Source: CAZEGC01 sp964511635
GTDB taxonomy: Bacteria; Patescibacteriota; Saccharimonadia; Saccharimonadales; Saccharimonadaceae
Length of the DNA stretch: 25,448 bases
Reading direction: 5' to 3'
Assembly: GCA_964511635.1 (NCBI GenBank)
Contig: CAZEGC010000010.1
Location: forward strand, 1 to 25,448
The position numbers were made by a program, and so were the translations under genes. Shown in pieces: positions 14,970 to 22,640 of this stretch (the first letter of the stretch is position 1; each line of letters opens with the position of its first letter). Under the pieces are notes generated by a model. It was not told the DNA's origin, made no database searches, and saw only the letters and a list, made by a program, of their open reading frames with translations.

Positions 14970-16139
14970 CTATGAAGCGTAGCGATATATTGCAGCCACG
15001 CTGGCACTACCTGGCATCGAGTCGCCATCTACTGCAAATATTTCGCCTCCGTGATCATGCACTGACATTGCCAGTTCGCCAATTTGCCTTTTTTCATATT
15101 TATCGCCAAAGACTATTTTTGGAATTGGCAAACTGTTAGAGTCGCTGATGGTGTCTCGAGTATAATTTATTAAGTTAATGATTAAAGATTCCACGCGACC
15201 AATTCCTGCGGCCTTGGTGATTTCATCAACATTAGTTGAGGCTTTATAGACACCTTTTGATTCACTAAACTTTTCAAGTCGTTCTTGTTTTTTAGCTTCA
15301 CCGATTTCACTGCGTACAACCTGCCAGGCGTCGGCATGCAGATCGTGCGGATGTTCGACCGTATGATTGCCGTGCAGGTAATTTTCCATAACCTCAGGAT
15401 ACCGTGTAATGCTTTTAAAATCACCAACTTCGTTTTCAGTACCCGCTAAAAGTAGGGGTGTTTTTTCGCTAGCATCGTCAAGCGAGCAGATTTTTTGATC
15501 AATAATACGAAGGTACTTTAAACGCTCTTCGTGGCCCGCCTCATGCGAGTCGCCCTCGCCGTGTGGACTAATTGAATCACCGGGTCCACGCGGCGCTTCA
15601 CGGCTTTTTACGGTGCGGCTACCTGCATGCATTTCGTCGATATTTAGCGCTGATTCCATGTCTTTTGGTAGCTCTATTTCAACCGCTTCAAGCCCGTACA
15701 TGTCGCCTTTATATAATTTTGGATTCTGCATTGCTAGGGCTAATACGAAATACTCCTGATTAAAGGCCTGCATAGCGAGCAGCGGCGCAACGTCATAAGA
15801 TCTGTTAACGTAAATGTGCTCTTCACACTCTATAGGAAGGTGAAACATATGGCATTCACTAGGACTTACAAAAATTGCCAGCCCTTCTGACAGATGCTGC
15901 CAGAAGGTATCATTTGAAACTTTTGCTTCTAGTTGATCGAATATCTTTGAGGCGCCAGGTGCATCATTTTCTTCACTAAGCATGTCGCGGCCTTTTCGTA
16001 TAAGGTTTTTGTATCGAATTTTGTCTTCTTGCATGTTTGGCGGAGTAGAGACGCGATGAGTCGGCATATAAATACTAAGGCGCGGCTCGTCCCGCTCTGT
16101 TAATAGTTGCTTGATAGCTTCTTCGGTGATTCTATTCAT
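14970..16139 (-). CDS. baeRF-type (bacterial archaeo-eukaryotic release factor-like) protein
   Basis: 389 residues. The product starts with LLTERDEPRLSIYMPTHR, a common opening of bacterial homologues of archaeal/eukaryotic release factor eRF1 (family 3-like). It continues with a beta-rich middle (GLAIFVSPSECHMFHLPI), the conserved central block HGEGDSHEAGHEERLKYLRIID and a C terminus ending GGEIFAVDGDSMPGSASVAAIYRY. These proteins are thought to act on stalled ribosomes or tRNA, often as stress proteins, but a biochemical role is not established. The central HGEGD segment aligns with the eRF1 GGQ position, but the GGQ itself is absent. A G-rich ribosome site (GGGGGAG) abuts the ATG. Confidence 0.8.
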   Translation of the reverse strand: MNRITEEAIKQLLTERDEPRLSIYMPTHRVSTPPNMQEDKIRYKNLIRKGRDMLSEENDAPGASKIFDQLEAKVSNDTFWQHLSEGLAIFVSPSECHMFHLPIECEEHIYVNRSYDVAPLLAMQAFNQEYFVLALAMQNPKLYKGDMYGLEAVEIELPKDMESALNIDEMHAGSRTVKSREAPRGPGDSISPHGEGDSHEAGHEERLKYLRIIDQKICSLDDASEKTPLLLAGTENEVGDFKSITRYPEVMENYLHGNHTVEHPHDLHADAWQVVRSEIGEAKKQERLEKFSESKGVYKASTNVDEITKAAGIGRVESLIINLINYTRDTISDSNSLPIPKIVFGDKYEKRQIGELAMSVHDHGGEIFAVDGDSMPGSASVAAIYRYAS

Positions 16140-16266
16140 GCTCCCCCTTTTTAAATGTTACTGCGCTTGCCACCCCCTACCGGCAAATTGATAGGTTAAT
16201 TTAATTGTAGACTTCAAGCGGTACTGGCGCTGTAATGTTTTTAACTGCCATTTGACGCGAAATCTA

Positions 16267-16295
16267 TTGCCTAATGGGGCCGTTAGTTTTAGTAT
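16267..16295 (+). promoter_or_regulatory. Promoter of the DoxX gene
   Basis: TTGCCT (16267-16272), a 17-nt spacer and TAGTAT (16290-16295). The transcript would begin near 16302 and include the ribosome site GAGGAGG just before the ATG at 16335. Confidence 0.4.
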
Positions 16296-16334
16296 TAAAA
16301 GCATAAACATAATCTCTTTTTCGAGGAGGAAATC

Positions 16335-16880
16335 ATGCCGTCAAAAAATAATAAAGATAACGCCCTAAAGCTAGCTTACGCGCTAGGCCTAGCGCGAATT
16401 AGTCTAGGGTTTATATTCTTGTGGGCGTTTTTCGATAAGTTGTTGGGGCTAGGATTTTCAACATGCCGCAACACAGACACCGGAGTCATTGACACAATGT
16501 GTGATGCAGCCTGGTTAAGTGGTGGCTCGCCCACGAGTGGTTTTTTAACATTTGGTACTGGCGGCCCGTTTCAAGAGTTTTATAGCACAATGGCTGGCAA
16601 TACATTCGTTGACTGGCTGTTCATGATGGGGCTGCTGCTAATTGGCTTAGCCTTGATGCTAGGTATAGGCGTAAAAGTTGCAACCGTTACCGGATCACTT
16701 CTAATGCTTATGATGTGGACTGCAGCATTGCCGCCAGCTAACAACCCCTTTGTAGACGATCACATTGTGTACATATTTACGCTTGCAGCAATACACTTTG
16801 GAAATAACAATCAAAAATTGGGCTTCGGCAGCTGGTGGGCTACGCATCCACTAGTTAAAAAATATCCGATTCTACGTTAA
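16335..16880 (+). CDS. DoxX-family membrane protein
   Basis: 181 residues with four membrane segments (about 15-33, 80-110, 113-130, 137-155) and a loop after the first carrying two cysteines (FSTCRNTDTG, DTMCDAAW). DoxX/DoxD-like proteins are quinone- or thiosulfate-linked membrane redox proteins in a few cases and unassigned in most. The start is fixed by GAGGAGG about 6 nt upstream. It faces an FAD-linked oxidase gene tail to tail across a bidirectional terminator, with NDH-2 beyond. The neighbourhood hints at a membrane redox role, which is inference. Confidence 0.82.
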   Translation: MPSKNNKDNALKLAYALGLARISLGFIFLWAFFDKLLGLGFSTCRNTDTGVIDTMCDAAWLSGGSPTSGFLTFGTGGPFQEFYSTMAGNTFVDWLFMMGLLLIGLALMLGIGVKVATVTGSLLMLMMWTAALPPANNPFVDDHIVYIFTLAAIHFGNNNQKLGFGSWWATHPLVKKYPILR

Positions 16881-16906
16881 AGCTTTACAATACTGCGTAA
16901 AACCCA

Positions 16907-16941
16907 AAAAACTCTTCTGAATCTAGCTCAGAAGAGTTTTT
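16907..16941 (+). terminator. Bidirectional intrinsic terminator
   Basis: AAAAACTCTTCTGA and TCAGAAGAGTTTTT form a 14-bp stem around a 7-nt loop, with A-rich and T-rich ends on both strands. It separates the DoxX gene (plus) from the convergent oxidase gene (minus). Confidence 0.92.
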
Positions 16942-16974
16942 AAATAAAGCTAACTAAGACTCGTAACAAAAAGC

Positions 16975-18627
16975 TTAAAACTTCTCACGCAAATGATCCA
17001 TGCTAAACTGCCAGTCGGCATCAGTCTTTTTGTGGGGATTAAATATATTATTAGGATCAAAAATTTCTTTTACTTTTTTAAAGTGACCCAGCACCTCTTC
17101 GCCGTACATATCCTTTAACCACGGACCACGAATCATGCCATCGTTATGCTCGCCCGATAGCGATCCGCCGTATTTTAGCACTAAATCATTGATTTCACGC
17201 ATGGCAGGTTCAAGTTTGGCTTTTTCGCTTTCTTTTTCAATATTCATTAGTGGAATAATATGAAAATTACCGTCACCCATGTGGCCAGCTACGGTTGCCA
17301 GCAGGTCGTACTTATTAATAATACTTCTAATTTCTGGTAAAAACTTTGGCAGGACTTCTGGCGGCACCACCAAATCATCCATAAAAGGCGCGGTGTGTTT
17401 ATCGCGTACGGTCTTGCGAAGCAAATTGAAGCTTTCGCGGCGCATAATCCAATACTTCCTGGCTTTAGCCTCGGTTTCATTTTCCTCAAACAGCGCATCG
17501 TGCCCAAATGGCGCAAGAGCTAGTCGCATATTATGAACCTTTTCTTTCACTTCTTCGGGCGTATCACCGTTAAATTCTATAAGCAGCACCATTTTTGGAA
17601 TACCGCGCATCAGCTTAAATGCATCAGGCAGCAGCTGAAAGCCGAGCTTTATTAGCCCACCCCACCCCAATGTGCGGTGGAAGTAGAAAAATAACTTAAA
17701 ACTAAGCATCAATGTGTAATTATCAAAACCTTCGAACGTGGCTGGTTTGTGAGTTAATACTTTATTAATCAGCTCACCTAGATTATCAATCTTTCGAAGA
17801 AATACCACCAGTGTCCCCGAGTGTTTTGGATTTGGCACTAGTTTAAATTTAATATTTGTAATGATTCCAAGCGTTCCTTGCGAGCCTGTAAATAATTTAG
17901 TGAGGTCAAAAATCCCTGTTTCTCGGTTCCAGACATCCCACAAGTGATACCCGGTAGAATCTTTGCTAACTTTTGGCCGCGCAGCTTGAATCGTTTCATA
18001 GTTAGCCTCGATTAACTCATATATTTGTTTATATAAATCGCCCTCGTAATCCCCCTGCGCCATCTTGGACTCGAGCTCGGATTTAGATAGAGGTTTAATA
18101 GTATATTCATTTCCATCAGCTAATACTACATTTAGCTCCTTAACATACTGATCAGTTTTACCAAATTCAAGCGACTTTTCACCACCAGCATTGTTAGCTA
18201 CCATACCGCCAACGGTACATAGGTCGCGCGACGCAGGATATGACGGCATCAAAGCATCGTGCTTTAGGGTTTCTTTTTCAAAATCGCGGTAAAACACACC
18301 TGGTTGAGTTACAGCAGTTTGCGGATCTACACTTTCGATGCTATTAAAATGTTCGGCAAAATCCATCACGATTGATTGACCGATGGCGCCACCTGACATG
18401 CAGGTACCGCCGCTCCTGACAACTAGCGATAAATTGTTTTCGTCGGTCTTGTTGCTAATCGTATAATCAACCAACTTTTTTACATCACTTACGTCGCGAG
18501 GCGAAACCACAATCTCGGGCCTAAGCTCGAACATACTGGCGTCATGACTGTACTCCTGGAGGGTTTGTTCGTCATTTCGTACTCTACCTTTTACGATGCT
18601 CTCTATCTGTGTTTTTAATGATTCCAT
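16975..18627 (-). CDS. FAD-binding oxidase, D-lactate dehydrogenase/glycolate oxidase (GlcD) type
   Basis: 550 residues. The FAD-binding domain (type 4, about 30-260) holds VVRSGGTCMSGGAIGQS, the PSYPASRDLCTVGGMVANNAGG block and GTLGIITNIKF. The C-terminal FAD-oxidase domain holds VAGHMGDGNFHIIPLMNIE and GGSLSGEHNDGMIRGPWL, with the conserved catalytic His pattern. It would oxidise a 2-hydroxy acid such as D-lactate, passing electrons to quinone or another acceptor. There is no C-terminal iron-sulfur (CCG) domain as in larger fused forms. It is divergent from NDH-2 with a 71-nt gap. The precise substrate is uncertain. Confidence 0.88.
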   Translation of the reverse strand: MESLKTQIESIVKGRVRNDEQTLQEYSHDASMFELRPEIVVSPRDVSDVKKLVDYTISNKTDENNLSLVVRSGGTCMSGGAIGQSIVMDFAEHFNSIESVDPQTAVTQPGVFYRDFEKETLKHDALMPSYPASRDLCTVGGMVANNAGGEKSLEFGKTDQYVKELNVVLADGNEYTIKPLSKSELESKMAQGDYEGDLYKQIYELIEANYETIQAARPKVSKDSTGYHLWDVWNRETGIFDLTKLFTGSQGTLGIITNIKFKLVPNPKHSGTLVVFLRKIDNLGELINKVLTHKPATFEGFDNYTLMLSFKLFFYFHRTLGWGGLIKLGFQLLPDAFKLMRGIPKMVLLIEFNGDTPEEVKEKVHNMRLALAPFGHDALFEENETEAKARKYWIMRRESFNLLRKTVRDKHTAPFMDDLVVPPEVLPKFLPEIRSIINKYDLLATVAGHMGDGNFHIIPLMNIEKESEKAKLEPAMREINDLVLKYGGSLSGEHNDGMIRGPWLKDMYGEEVLGHFKKVKEIFDPNNIFNPHKKTDADWQFSMDHLREKF

Positions 18628-18656
18628 AACATTAGCGTATTATTCATGTGATTATT

Positions 18657-18686
18657 TTGCAAGTATAGTCTGCGGACTGATATAGT
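18657..18686 (+). promoter_or_regulatory. Promoter of ndh in the divergent intergenic region
   Basis: TTGCAA (18657-18662), an 18-nt spacer and TATAGT preceded by TGA, an extended -10 (18681-18686). It ends 12 nt before the ATG at 18699. TTGCAA is self-complementary, so it could also contribute to the opposite promoter, although the only -10 candidate on that strand (TAATAC) is 14 nt away. Confidence 0.5.
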
Positions 18687-18698
18687 AGTATCCAAACA

Positions 18699-19883
18699 AT
18701 GAAAAAAATAGTTATTATCGGAGGGGGATTTGGTGGCGTGAGGCTCGCTCGTTTGCTGGCCCGTCACTCGCAGGTCACTCTAGTGAACGATACGCCTGAT
18801 TTTCGTTATAGCCCTGCCCTTTACCGAGCAGCCACTGGCCGAAGAATGGCTTCAGCTCGCTTGCCGCTGGACTGGATGTTGCTAGATATTCCATTCATTA
18901 ACCTTAAAATAGATAAAGCAGTATCAATAGATGCCGCAAAACGTACGCTGTCATTAGCAAGCGGCGAAACAATAGATTACGACTACGCTTCATTTGCCCT
19001 AGGATCGGTCACGACTTATTTCAATATTTCGGGATTAGATGAAAATACCTATGGAATAAAATCGCCTGATGAAATCGAACGCTTAAGGATGCAGCTCCAT
19101 GAAACCGCCATCAGCAAGAAAACCGAAACCCAAAACTACGTAGTCATTGGTGCCGGCCCTACCGGTGTTGAATTAGCTGCATCTTTAATGGAATACTTAA
19201 ACCGGATAAAAAGCGCCCACCGCACGGGTAAGTACGGAGTCAAAGTGTGGCTAGTTGATAGTTCACCCAGAGTGCTGCCCGCTATGAGCGAGCGAGCGAG
19301 CAAGCTCGCCGCCAAGCACCTAGAAAGTATTGGGGTAGAGATTCTACTGAACACAAAGGTAGATAGTAAAACGTCTCGTAGCATTCACACCGACAACGGC
19401 CTCATCAAGACCCACACAGTCGTATGGACGGCTGGAACGATTAATAATCCTTTTTTCAAACAACACCCTGATGTGTTTAATCTAACCGAAAAAGGGCTAG
19501 TAGCGATTAATGATCGCTTGCAGGTCAGGCCGAGCATTTACGTACTAGGCGACAACGCCGCAGCCCCCTATAGCGGCCTAGCTTTTAGTGCAATCATGAA
19601 CGCTAATTTCGTGGCAAAAGACATCCGGCGGCGTATTCAGAACAAACCGCGACGCAACTACCGGGGCGTCAGGCCGATACAAATTGTTCCTACAGGTGAA
19701 AAGTCAGCCGTACTGCAATATGGCAAAATTACCATTGGCGGTCGAATTGCTTCGTTGTTTAGGAGTGTAGCTGACTACATAGGCTATGCTGACGTGATAG
19801 GGTTTACTAGGGCGATTGACATATGGAGGGCGCGCGAATACGCTGAAGAAGCCTGCAGCCTTTGTGCGCTCAAGCGGCGTTAA
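18699..19883 (+). CDS. ndh: Type II NADH dehydrogenase (NDH-2)-like flavoprotein
   Basis: 394 residues. The N-terminal FAD motif is KIVIIGGGFGGVRLARLLA, followed by the NDH-2-like FRYSPALYRAATG segment; a second dinucleotide motif VVIGAGPTGVELAASL (about residues 146-161) binds NADH. The FAD motif IYVLGDNAAAP and a C-terminal amphipathic membrane-binding part (SLFRSVADYIGYADVIGF) follow. It oxidises NADH and reduces quinone without pumping protons. In Saccharibacteria such genes occur in soil and other aerobic lineages, usually with a terminal oxidase; none is visible here. The C terminus has CSLC, a possible thiol pair. It sits divergent from the D-lactate dehydrogenase-like gene. Confidence 0.88.
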   Translation: MKKIVIIGGGFGGVRLARLLARHSQVTLVNDTPDFRYSPALYRAATGRRMASARLPLDWMLLDIPFINLKIDKAVSIDAAKRTLSLASGETIDYDYASFALGSVTTYFNISGLDENTYGIKSPDEIERLRMQLHETAISKKTETQNYVVIGAGPTGVELAASLMEYLNRIKSAHRTGKYGVKVWLVDSSPRVLPAMSERASKLAAKHLESIGVEILLNTKVDSKTSRSIHTDNGLIKTHTVVWTAGTINNPFFKQHPDVFNLTEKGLVAINDRLQVRPSIYVLGDNAAAPYSGLAFSAIMNANFVAKDIRRRIQNKPRRNYRGVRPIQIVPTGEKSAVLQYGKITIGGRIASLFRSVADYIGYADVIGFTRAIDIWRAREYAEEACSLCALKRR

Positions 19884-20009
19884 CTATATTTTCACTCATC
19901 CGCGCGACGATTCCCTAAAAAACCTTCCTACGTTCAGCTGCTTTTTCAGCTACCCGAGTAAATTATAAAACGACACTCAAATAAAAGCTTAAAAAGTAAC
20001 GGCGCGTCA

Positions 20010-20534
20010 CTAAACTAATACCGCCAGCAGTATTAAGCTGCCTAATAAAAATCCAACTGCTACGTCCGACGGATAATGCGCCCCCAAATAAATACGTGAC
20101 ACTCCTATTGCTATGACGTATAAGATCATCCCAACGATTGACGACGTCCAATTCGTCCAGGTAACAGCGCCATGCAGCAGTGCCAGCGCATAGCCCCCGG
20201 CAAGTGACGCCACGTAAGCATGACTACTAGGAAAACTATACGACTTTATACTCATAGACCCGGCATACAACGTCTGAGGTCTGGATCGTCGGACAAATAA
20301 TTTTACAATTCCACTAATTGGTGACAAAACAAGTACTGACAGGGTTTTTGCTACCATCGGGCTGCCGTCTATAAATTGCAGCGTCATAACTACCAAAAGC
20401 AAACCAATCCAGACTCCTGGTGATCCAACATTGGTAATTACGACCAATGCCTGCCTGAAAGTCGGTGGTATCTTGCCAACTAGCTTGGCAATAGCATTAT
20501 CAAAGCGTGCTACAAACGGCTTAATTCCCATCAT
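20010..20534 (-). CDS. PAP2-superfamily lipid phosphatase
   Basis: 174 residues with about five membrane segments. All three catalytic motifs are intact: KLFVRRSRP (motif 1), SFPSSHA (motif 2) and SRIYLGAHYPSD (motif 3), placing the active site at the membrane surface. Likely substrates are phosphatidate or undecaprenyl pyrophosphate. The start codon overlaps the end of the upstream diacylglycerol-kinase-like gene by 14 nt, so the two are translated from one message. The pair suggests a lipid phosphate cycle. Confidence 0.9.
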   Translation of the reverse strand: MMGIKPFVARFDNAIAKLVGKIPPTFRQALVVITNVGSPGVWIGLLLVVMTLQFIDGSPMVAKTLSVLVLSPISGIVKLFVRRSRPQTLYAGSMSIKSYSFPSSHAYVASLAGGYALALLHGAVTWTNWTSSIVGMILYVIAIGVSRIYLGAHYPSDVAVGFLLGSLILLAVLV

Positions 20535-21411
20535 TATGCCTTATCCGTATGGCCCCCGGAGCTACGCTTATAGACACAGGCGACTCCGCCCTCACCTCTC
20601 CATCGATTTCTATCGGCTGATTGCTGTTAGTTCGAATATTTATATCCTTACCCACCAGAAATGGGGCGTTTCGTACGCTTCTCCTGCTGCCTAGGTAAAA
20701 TTTTAAAGCCTGCACCATAAAACTAAACTTTGACCGTCCCCCCAGCGAAAAAATAACGACTTCACCGCTATTAACTGCTACGTCTTCGGCAATCTCTTTG
20801 CCACCATGATGACGACCATTTGCTACCACTATTTGGTGGGTCTCGAGGCGAAACTGTAAATTACTGTCACTATCTTCTATCGTCGCAAGAAAAGGGCGGT
20901 GACGCACTAATTCAAAAATACCTACCAAAATATAAGCATACCTGCCAAATATTTTCTTGTGCTTTTTGCCTACACTCTCAGCTACACGCGCCGAGAGCCC
21001 CACGCCCGCAACGTTTGTAAAATAATGGCTCCCTAATTTGCCTAAGTCAACTGGACGCGGTGCACTGTCTTTAATCACCTTAATGGCTTGGGCTATATCA
21101 AAAGGCAGGCTTAAGCTTCTGGCAAAGTTATTCGTGGTACCAAGAGGTATGATGCCTATTTCAATTTCTGCCCCCGCCAGACGACCGATGATACTACTGA
21201 GCGTACCATCACCACCACATATGATCAGTAGTTTCGGCTGATCCTTTTTAATTTTAGCTATCAAATTATCCAAATTAGTCTTGCGTAGCAATCGATGAAC
21301 CGTCCCGACATCAATTCCCTGATCATTGCACGCTCCTAATATGCCGGGTAGCGCCCGCCTGCCTTTTCTAGCGCGACTGTTTATCAGAAGGTCAGCTTCT
21401 ATTACTTTCAT
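20521..21411 (-). CDS. Diacylglycerol kinase/LCB5-type lipid kinase
   Basis: 296 residues. The N-terminal DAGK catalytic domain has ADLLINSRARKG near the start, IICGGDGTLSSII (nucleotide-binding GGDGT) and GIIPLGTTNNFARSL, all family hallmarks. The C-terminal half is the beta-rich domain, ending NQPIEIDGEVRAESP. It phosphorylates diacylglycerol or a similar lipid, possibly to salvage host-derived lipids, which is inference. A TGCTATGAT extended -10 ends exactly 6 nt before the ATG, so the message is probably leaderless. It overlaps the PAP2 gene, with which it should work. Confidence 0.9.
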   Translation of the reverse strand: MKVIEADLLINSRARKGRRALPGILGACNDQGIDVGTVHRLLRKTNLDNLIAKIKKDQPKLLIICGGDGTLSSIIGRLAGAEIEIGIIPLGTTNNFARSLSLPFDIAQAIKVIKDSAPRPVDLGKLGSHYFTNVAGVGLSARVAESVGKKHKKIFGRYAYILVGIFELVRHRPFLATIEDSDSNLQFRLETHQIVVANGRHHGGKEIAEDVAVNSGEVVIFSLGGRSKFSFMVQALKFYLGSRRSVRNAPFLVGKDINIRTNSNQPIEIDGEVRAESPVSISVAPGAIRIRHNDGN

Positions 21412-21417
21412 GTTCTA

Positions 21418-21426
21418 ATCATAGCA
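21418..21426 (-). promoter_or_regulatory. Extended -10 of the lipid kinase-PAP2 operon
   Basis: TGCTATGAT on the minus strand ends 6 nt before ATG 21411, placing the transcription start on the A of the ATG. Confidence 0.6.
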
Positions 21427-21543
21427 AAATCAGTTATTTATAGATTATATAAAAAGCAGCTAGTTTTCTAGATTTTAGCTAGGGCCACTTAATCAAACTT
21501 CGGCGTTGACGCACCCACTAGATTAAAGTATCCACAAAAAGAC

Positions 21544-21807
21544 CTACAAATTTGGGCAGTCGGAGCACTTACCTAGCCTAGGACAGTTATCTTTTGGTGT
21601 AACTTCCAGTATCGAGTGCTTCGCAAATATTCCAGCCTCAACGTCACTACGAATTGATGCAGGTCTGCGCCCACTCTCGAATGGCAAACATACAGTCAAA
21701 CCTAGTACTCCTGACGTTAATGCGCCAGACCACTGAGCAGGGCTCGTTTCGCTATCAGTTCTAATGATATCTGGATATGTGGCGTGCGAAATTTCATAAT
21801 CTGACAT
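21544..21807 (-). CDS. Small cysteine-containing protein, function unknown
   Basis: 87 residues beginning MSDYEISHATYPDIIRT. No domain is recognised. The C terminus CPRLGKCSDCPNL has three cysteines in a short span, which might bind a metal. A clear AAGGAG lies 10 nt before the ATG. It has no same-strand partner within 100 nt, and the surrounding region is accessory-like. Confidence 0.55.
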   Translation of the reverse strand: MSDYEISHATYPDIIRTDSETSPAQWSGALTSGVLGLTVCLPFESGRRPASIRSDVEAGIFAKHSILEVTPKDNCPRLGKCSDCPNL

Positions 21808-21958
21808 GCAACTATAGCTCCTTACTTTGCTACGCTACCGAAATGTACATATAGCAATATAATTTGTCATTATGTAAATTGTATCATAACACAGGGTTAC
21901 TACTGCTTGTCATCACGTGGTGGAGTGAAATTTGCAAGCGTCCTATGAAAGTAGCTAA

Positions 21959-22150
21959 TCAATCTTCAGGACTACGAGCTGACTGCACATTAATACGCAA
22001 CGGCTCGCGTACTGCTCTGCTGTAATTATAAACATACAAAGCGAGGATTAGTTTAATTATTCCAGGATGGAACAATTTTGCGATAACAATAAATCCTATA
22101 AGCCGGCAGACCACTGCGCTGATGTATATTCTGGATACGCCTGAAAACAA
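21959..22150 (-). CDS. Possible small membrane protein overlapping the pilin end
   Basis: 63 codons from a TTG, or 52 from a GTG at 22114. Two hydrophobic stretches (VCRLIGFIVIAKLF and GIIKLILALYVYNY) are seen. It overlaps the last part of the pilin frame at 22096-22590 and could be translationally coupled to it. Starts are weak and no family is recognised; it may be chance. Confidence 0.25.
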   Translation of the reverse strand: MFSGVSRIYISAVVCRLIGFIVIAKLFHPGIIKLILALYVYNYSRAVREPLRINVQSARSPED

Positions 22151-22590
22151 GCTTTTGCACGTGTGCTTAGACCCGGTGCGTCAAAGTCATACACAAAGCT
22201 TCCCATCCCGCTCGAGGGTCCATAGTAATAAGATACATCGGGTCCTTGACGATAGTGCACGAATACAAAAGATGTGTTAGATTTGCATATAACCCACCCA
22301 TTAGGCGCTGGATGCGGTATATTTGCTTCATTAATGCCGCCAACTATCTCTAGAGTAGTTGGAACCATATTGCCTGATATTGACGTCTGCTGCTGCACGA
22401 CACCAACAACCTGCCTAAGGTCGCTACTGATCCGCGCCCCTTCAGCTCTGTCGCGAATTCCATTATAGGCAACTATGGTAATAGCAGCTAGTATGCCTAT
22501 TACTACTATGACTATTAGGAGCTCTACTATGGTGAAGGCGGAGTGGGAGTTGGGGTTTGGGGATTTGGGGGTTGGGATTTGCTTTTGTTT
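22096..22590 (-). CDS. Type IV pilin-like reading frame without a usable start codon
   Basis: The frame is open from 22590, just after a TAG, and reads KQKQIPTPKSPNPNSHS before AFTIVELLIVIV, an N-terminal pilin helix with Glu5, AYNGIRDRAEGAR, and a short pilin body with two cysteines (WVICKS and KACFQ). No ATG, GTG or TTG precedes the helix. An ATG at 22604, inside the 28-nt repeat, reads a Pro/Thr-rich peptide and ends after 25 codons in another frame; a -1 shift, or one extra C in the C tracts, would fuse it to the pilin. It may be a silent or phase-off cassette, a pseudogene, or a sequencing error in the homopolymers. The stretch at 22460-22496 matches the pilin-FISUMP gene at 25412-25448 in 36 of 37 bases. 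Confidence 0.6.
   Translation of the reverse strand, partial: KQKQIPTPKSPNPNSHSAFTIVELLIVIVVIGILAAITIVAYNGIRDRAEGARISSDLRQVVGVVQQQTSISGNMVPTTLEIVGGINEANIPHPAPNGWVICKSNTSFVFVHYRQGPDVSYYYGPSSGMGSFVYDFDAPGLSTRAKACFQAYPEYTSAQWSAGL
22545..22576. repeat. G-quadruplex-forming tract at the pilin 5' end
   Basis: On the plus strand (template for the pilin) the runs GGG, GGGG, GGGG, GGGGG and GGG are separated by AGTT, TTT, ATTT and TT, fitting the canonical G4 rule throughout. It encodes the Pro-rich stretch before AFTIVELL. The homologous position at the left edge (1-130) is longer and equally G-rich. Confidence 0.75.
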
Positions 22591-22597
22591 CTAGACC

Positions 22598-22625
22598 TTA
22601 TCATGCTTAAGGATAGTTTAGCATA
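22598..22625 (-). repeat. 28-nt pilin-start repeat, copy 2
   Basis: Identical to 156-183, about 22.4 kb away. The three differences begin just after the shared ATG region; one of them changes AAG to TAG in the KQKQ frame. Confidence 0.8.
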
Positions 22626-22640
22626 TAGGATAATAGAGCA

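Noticed and set aside
19884..20009. Terminator between ndh and the PAP2 gene
   Set aside because: Only a 5-bp AGCTG/CAGCT stem is present, with no U tract after it.
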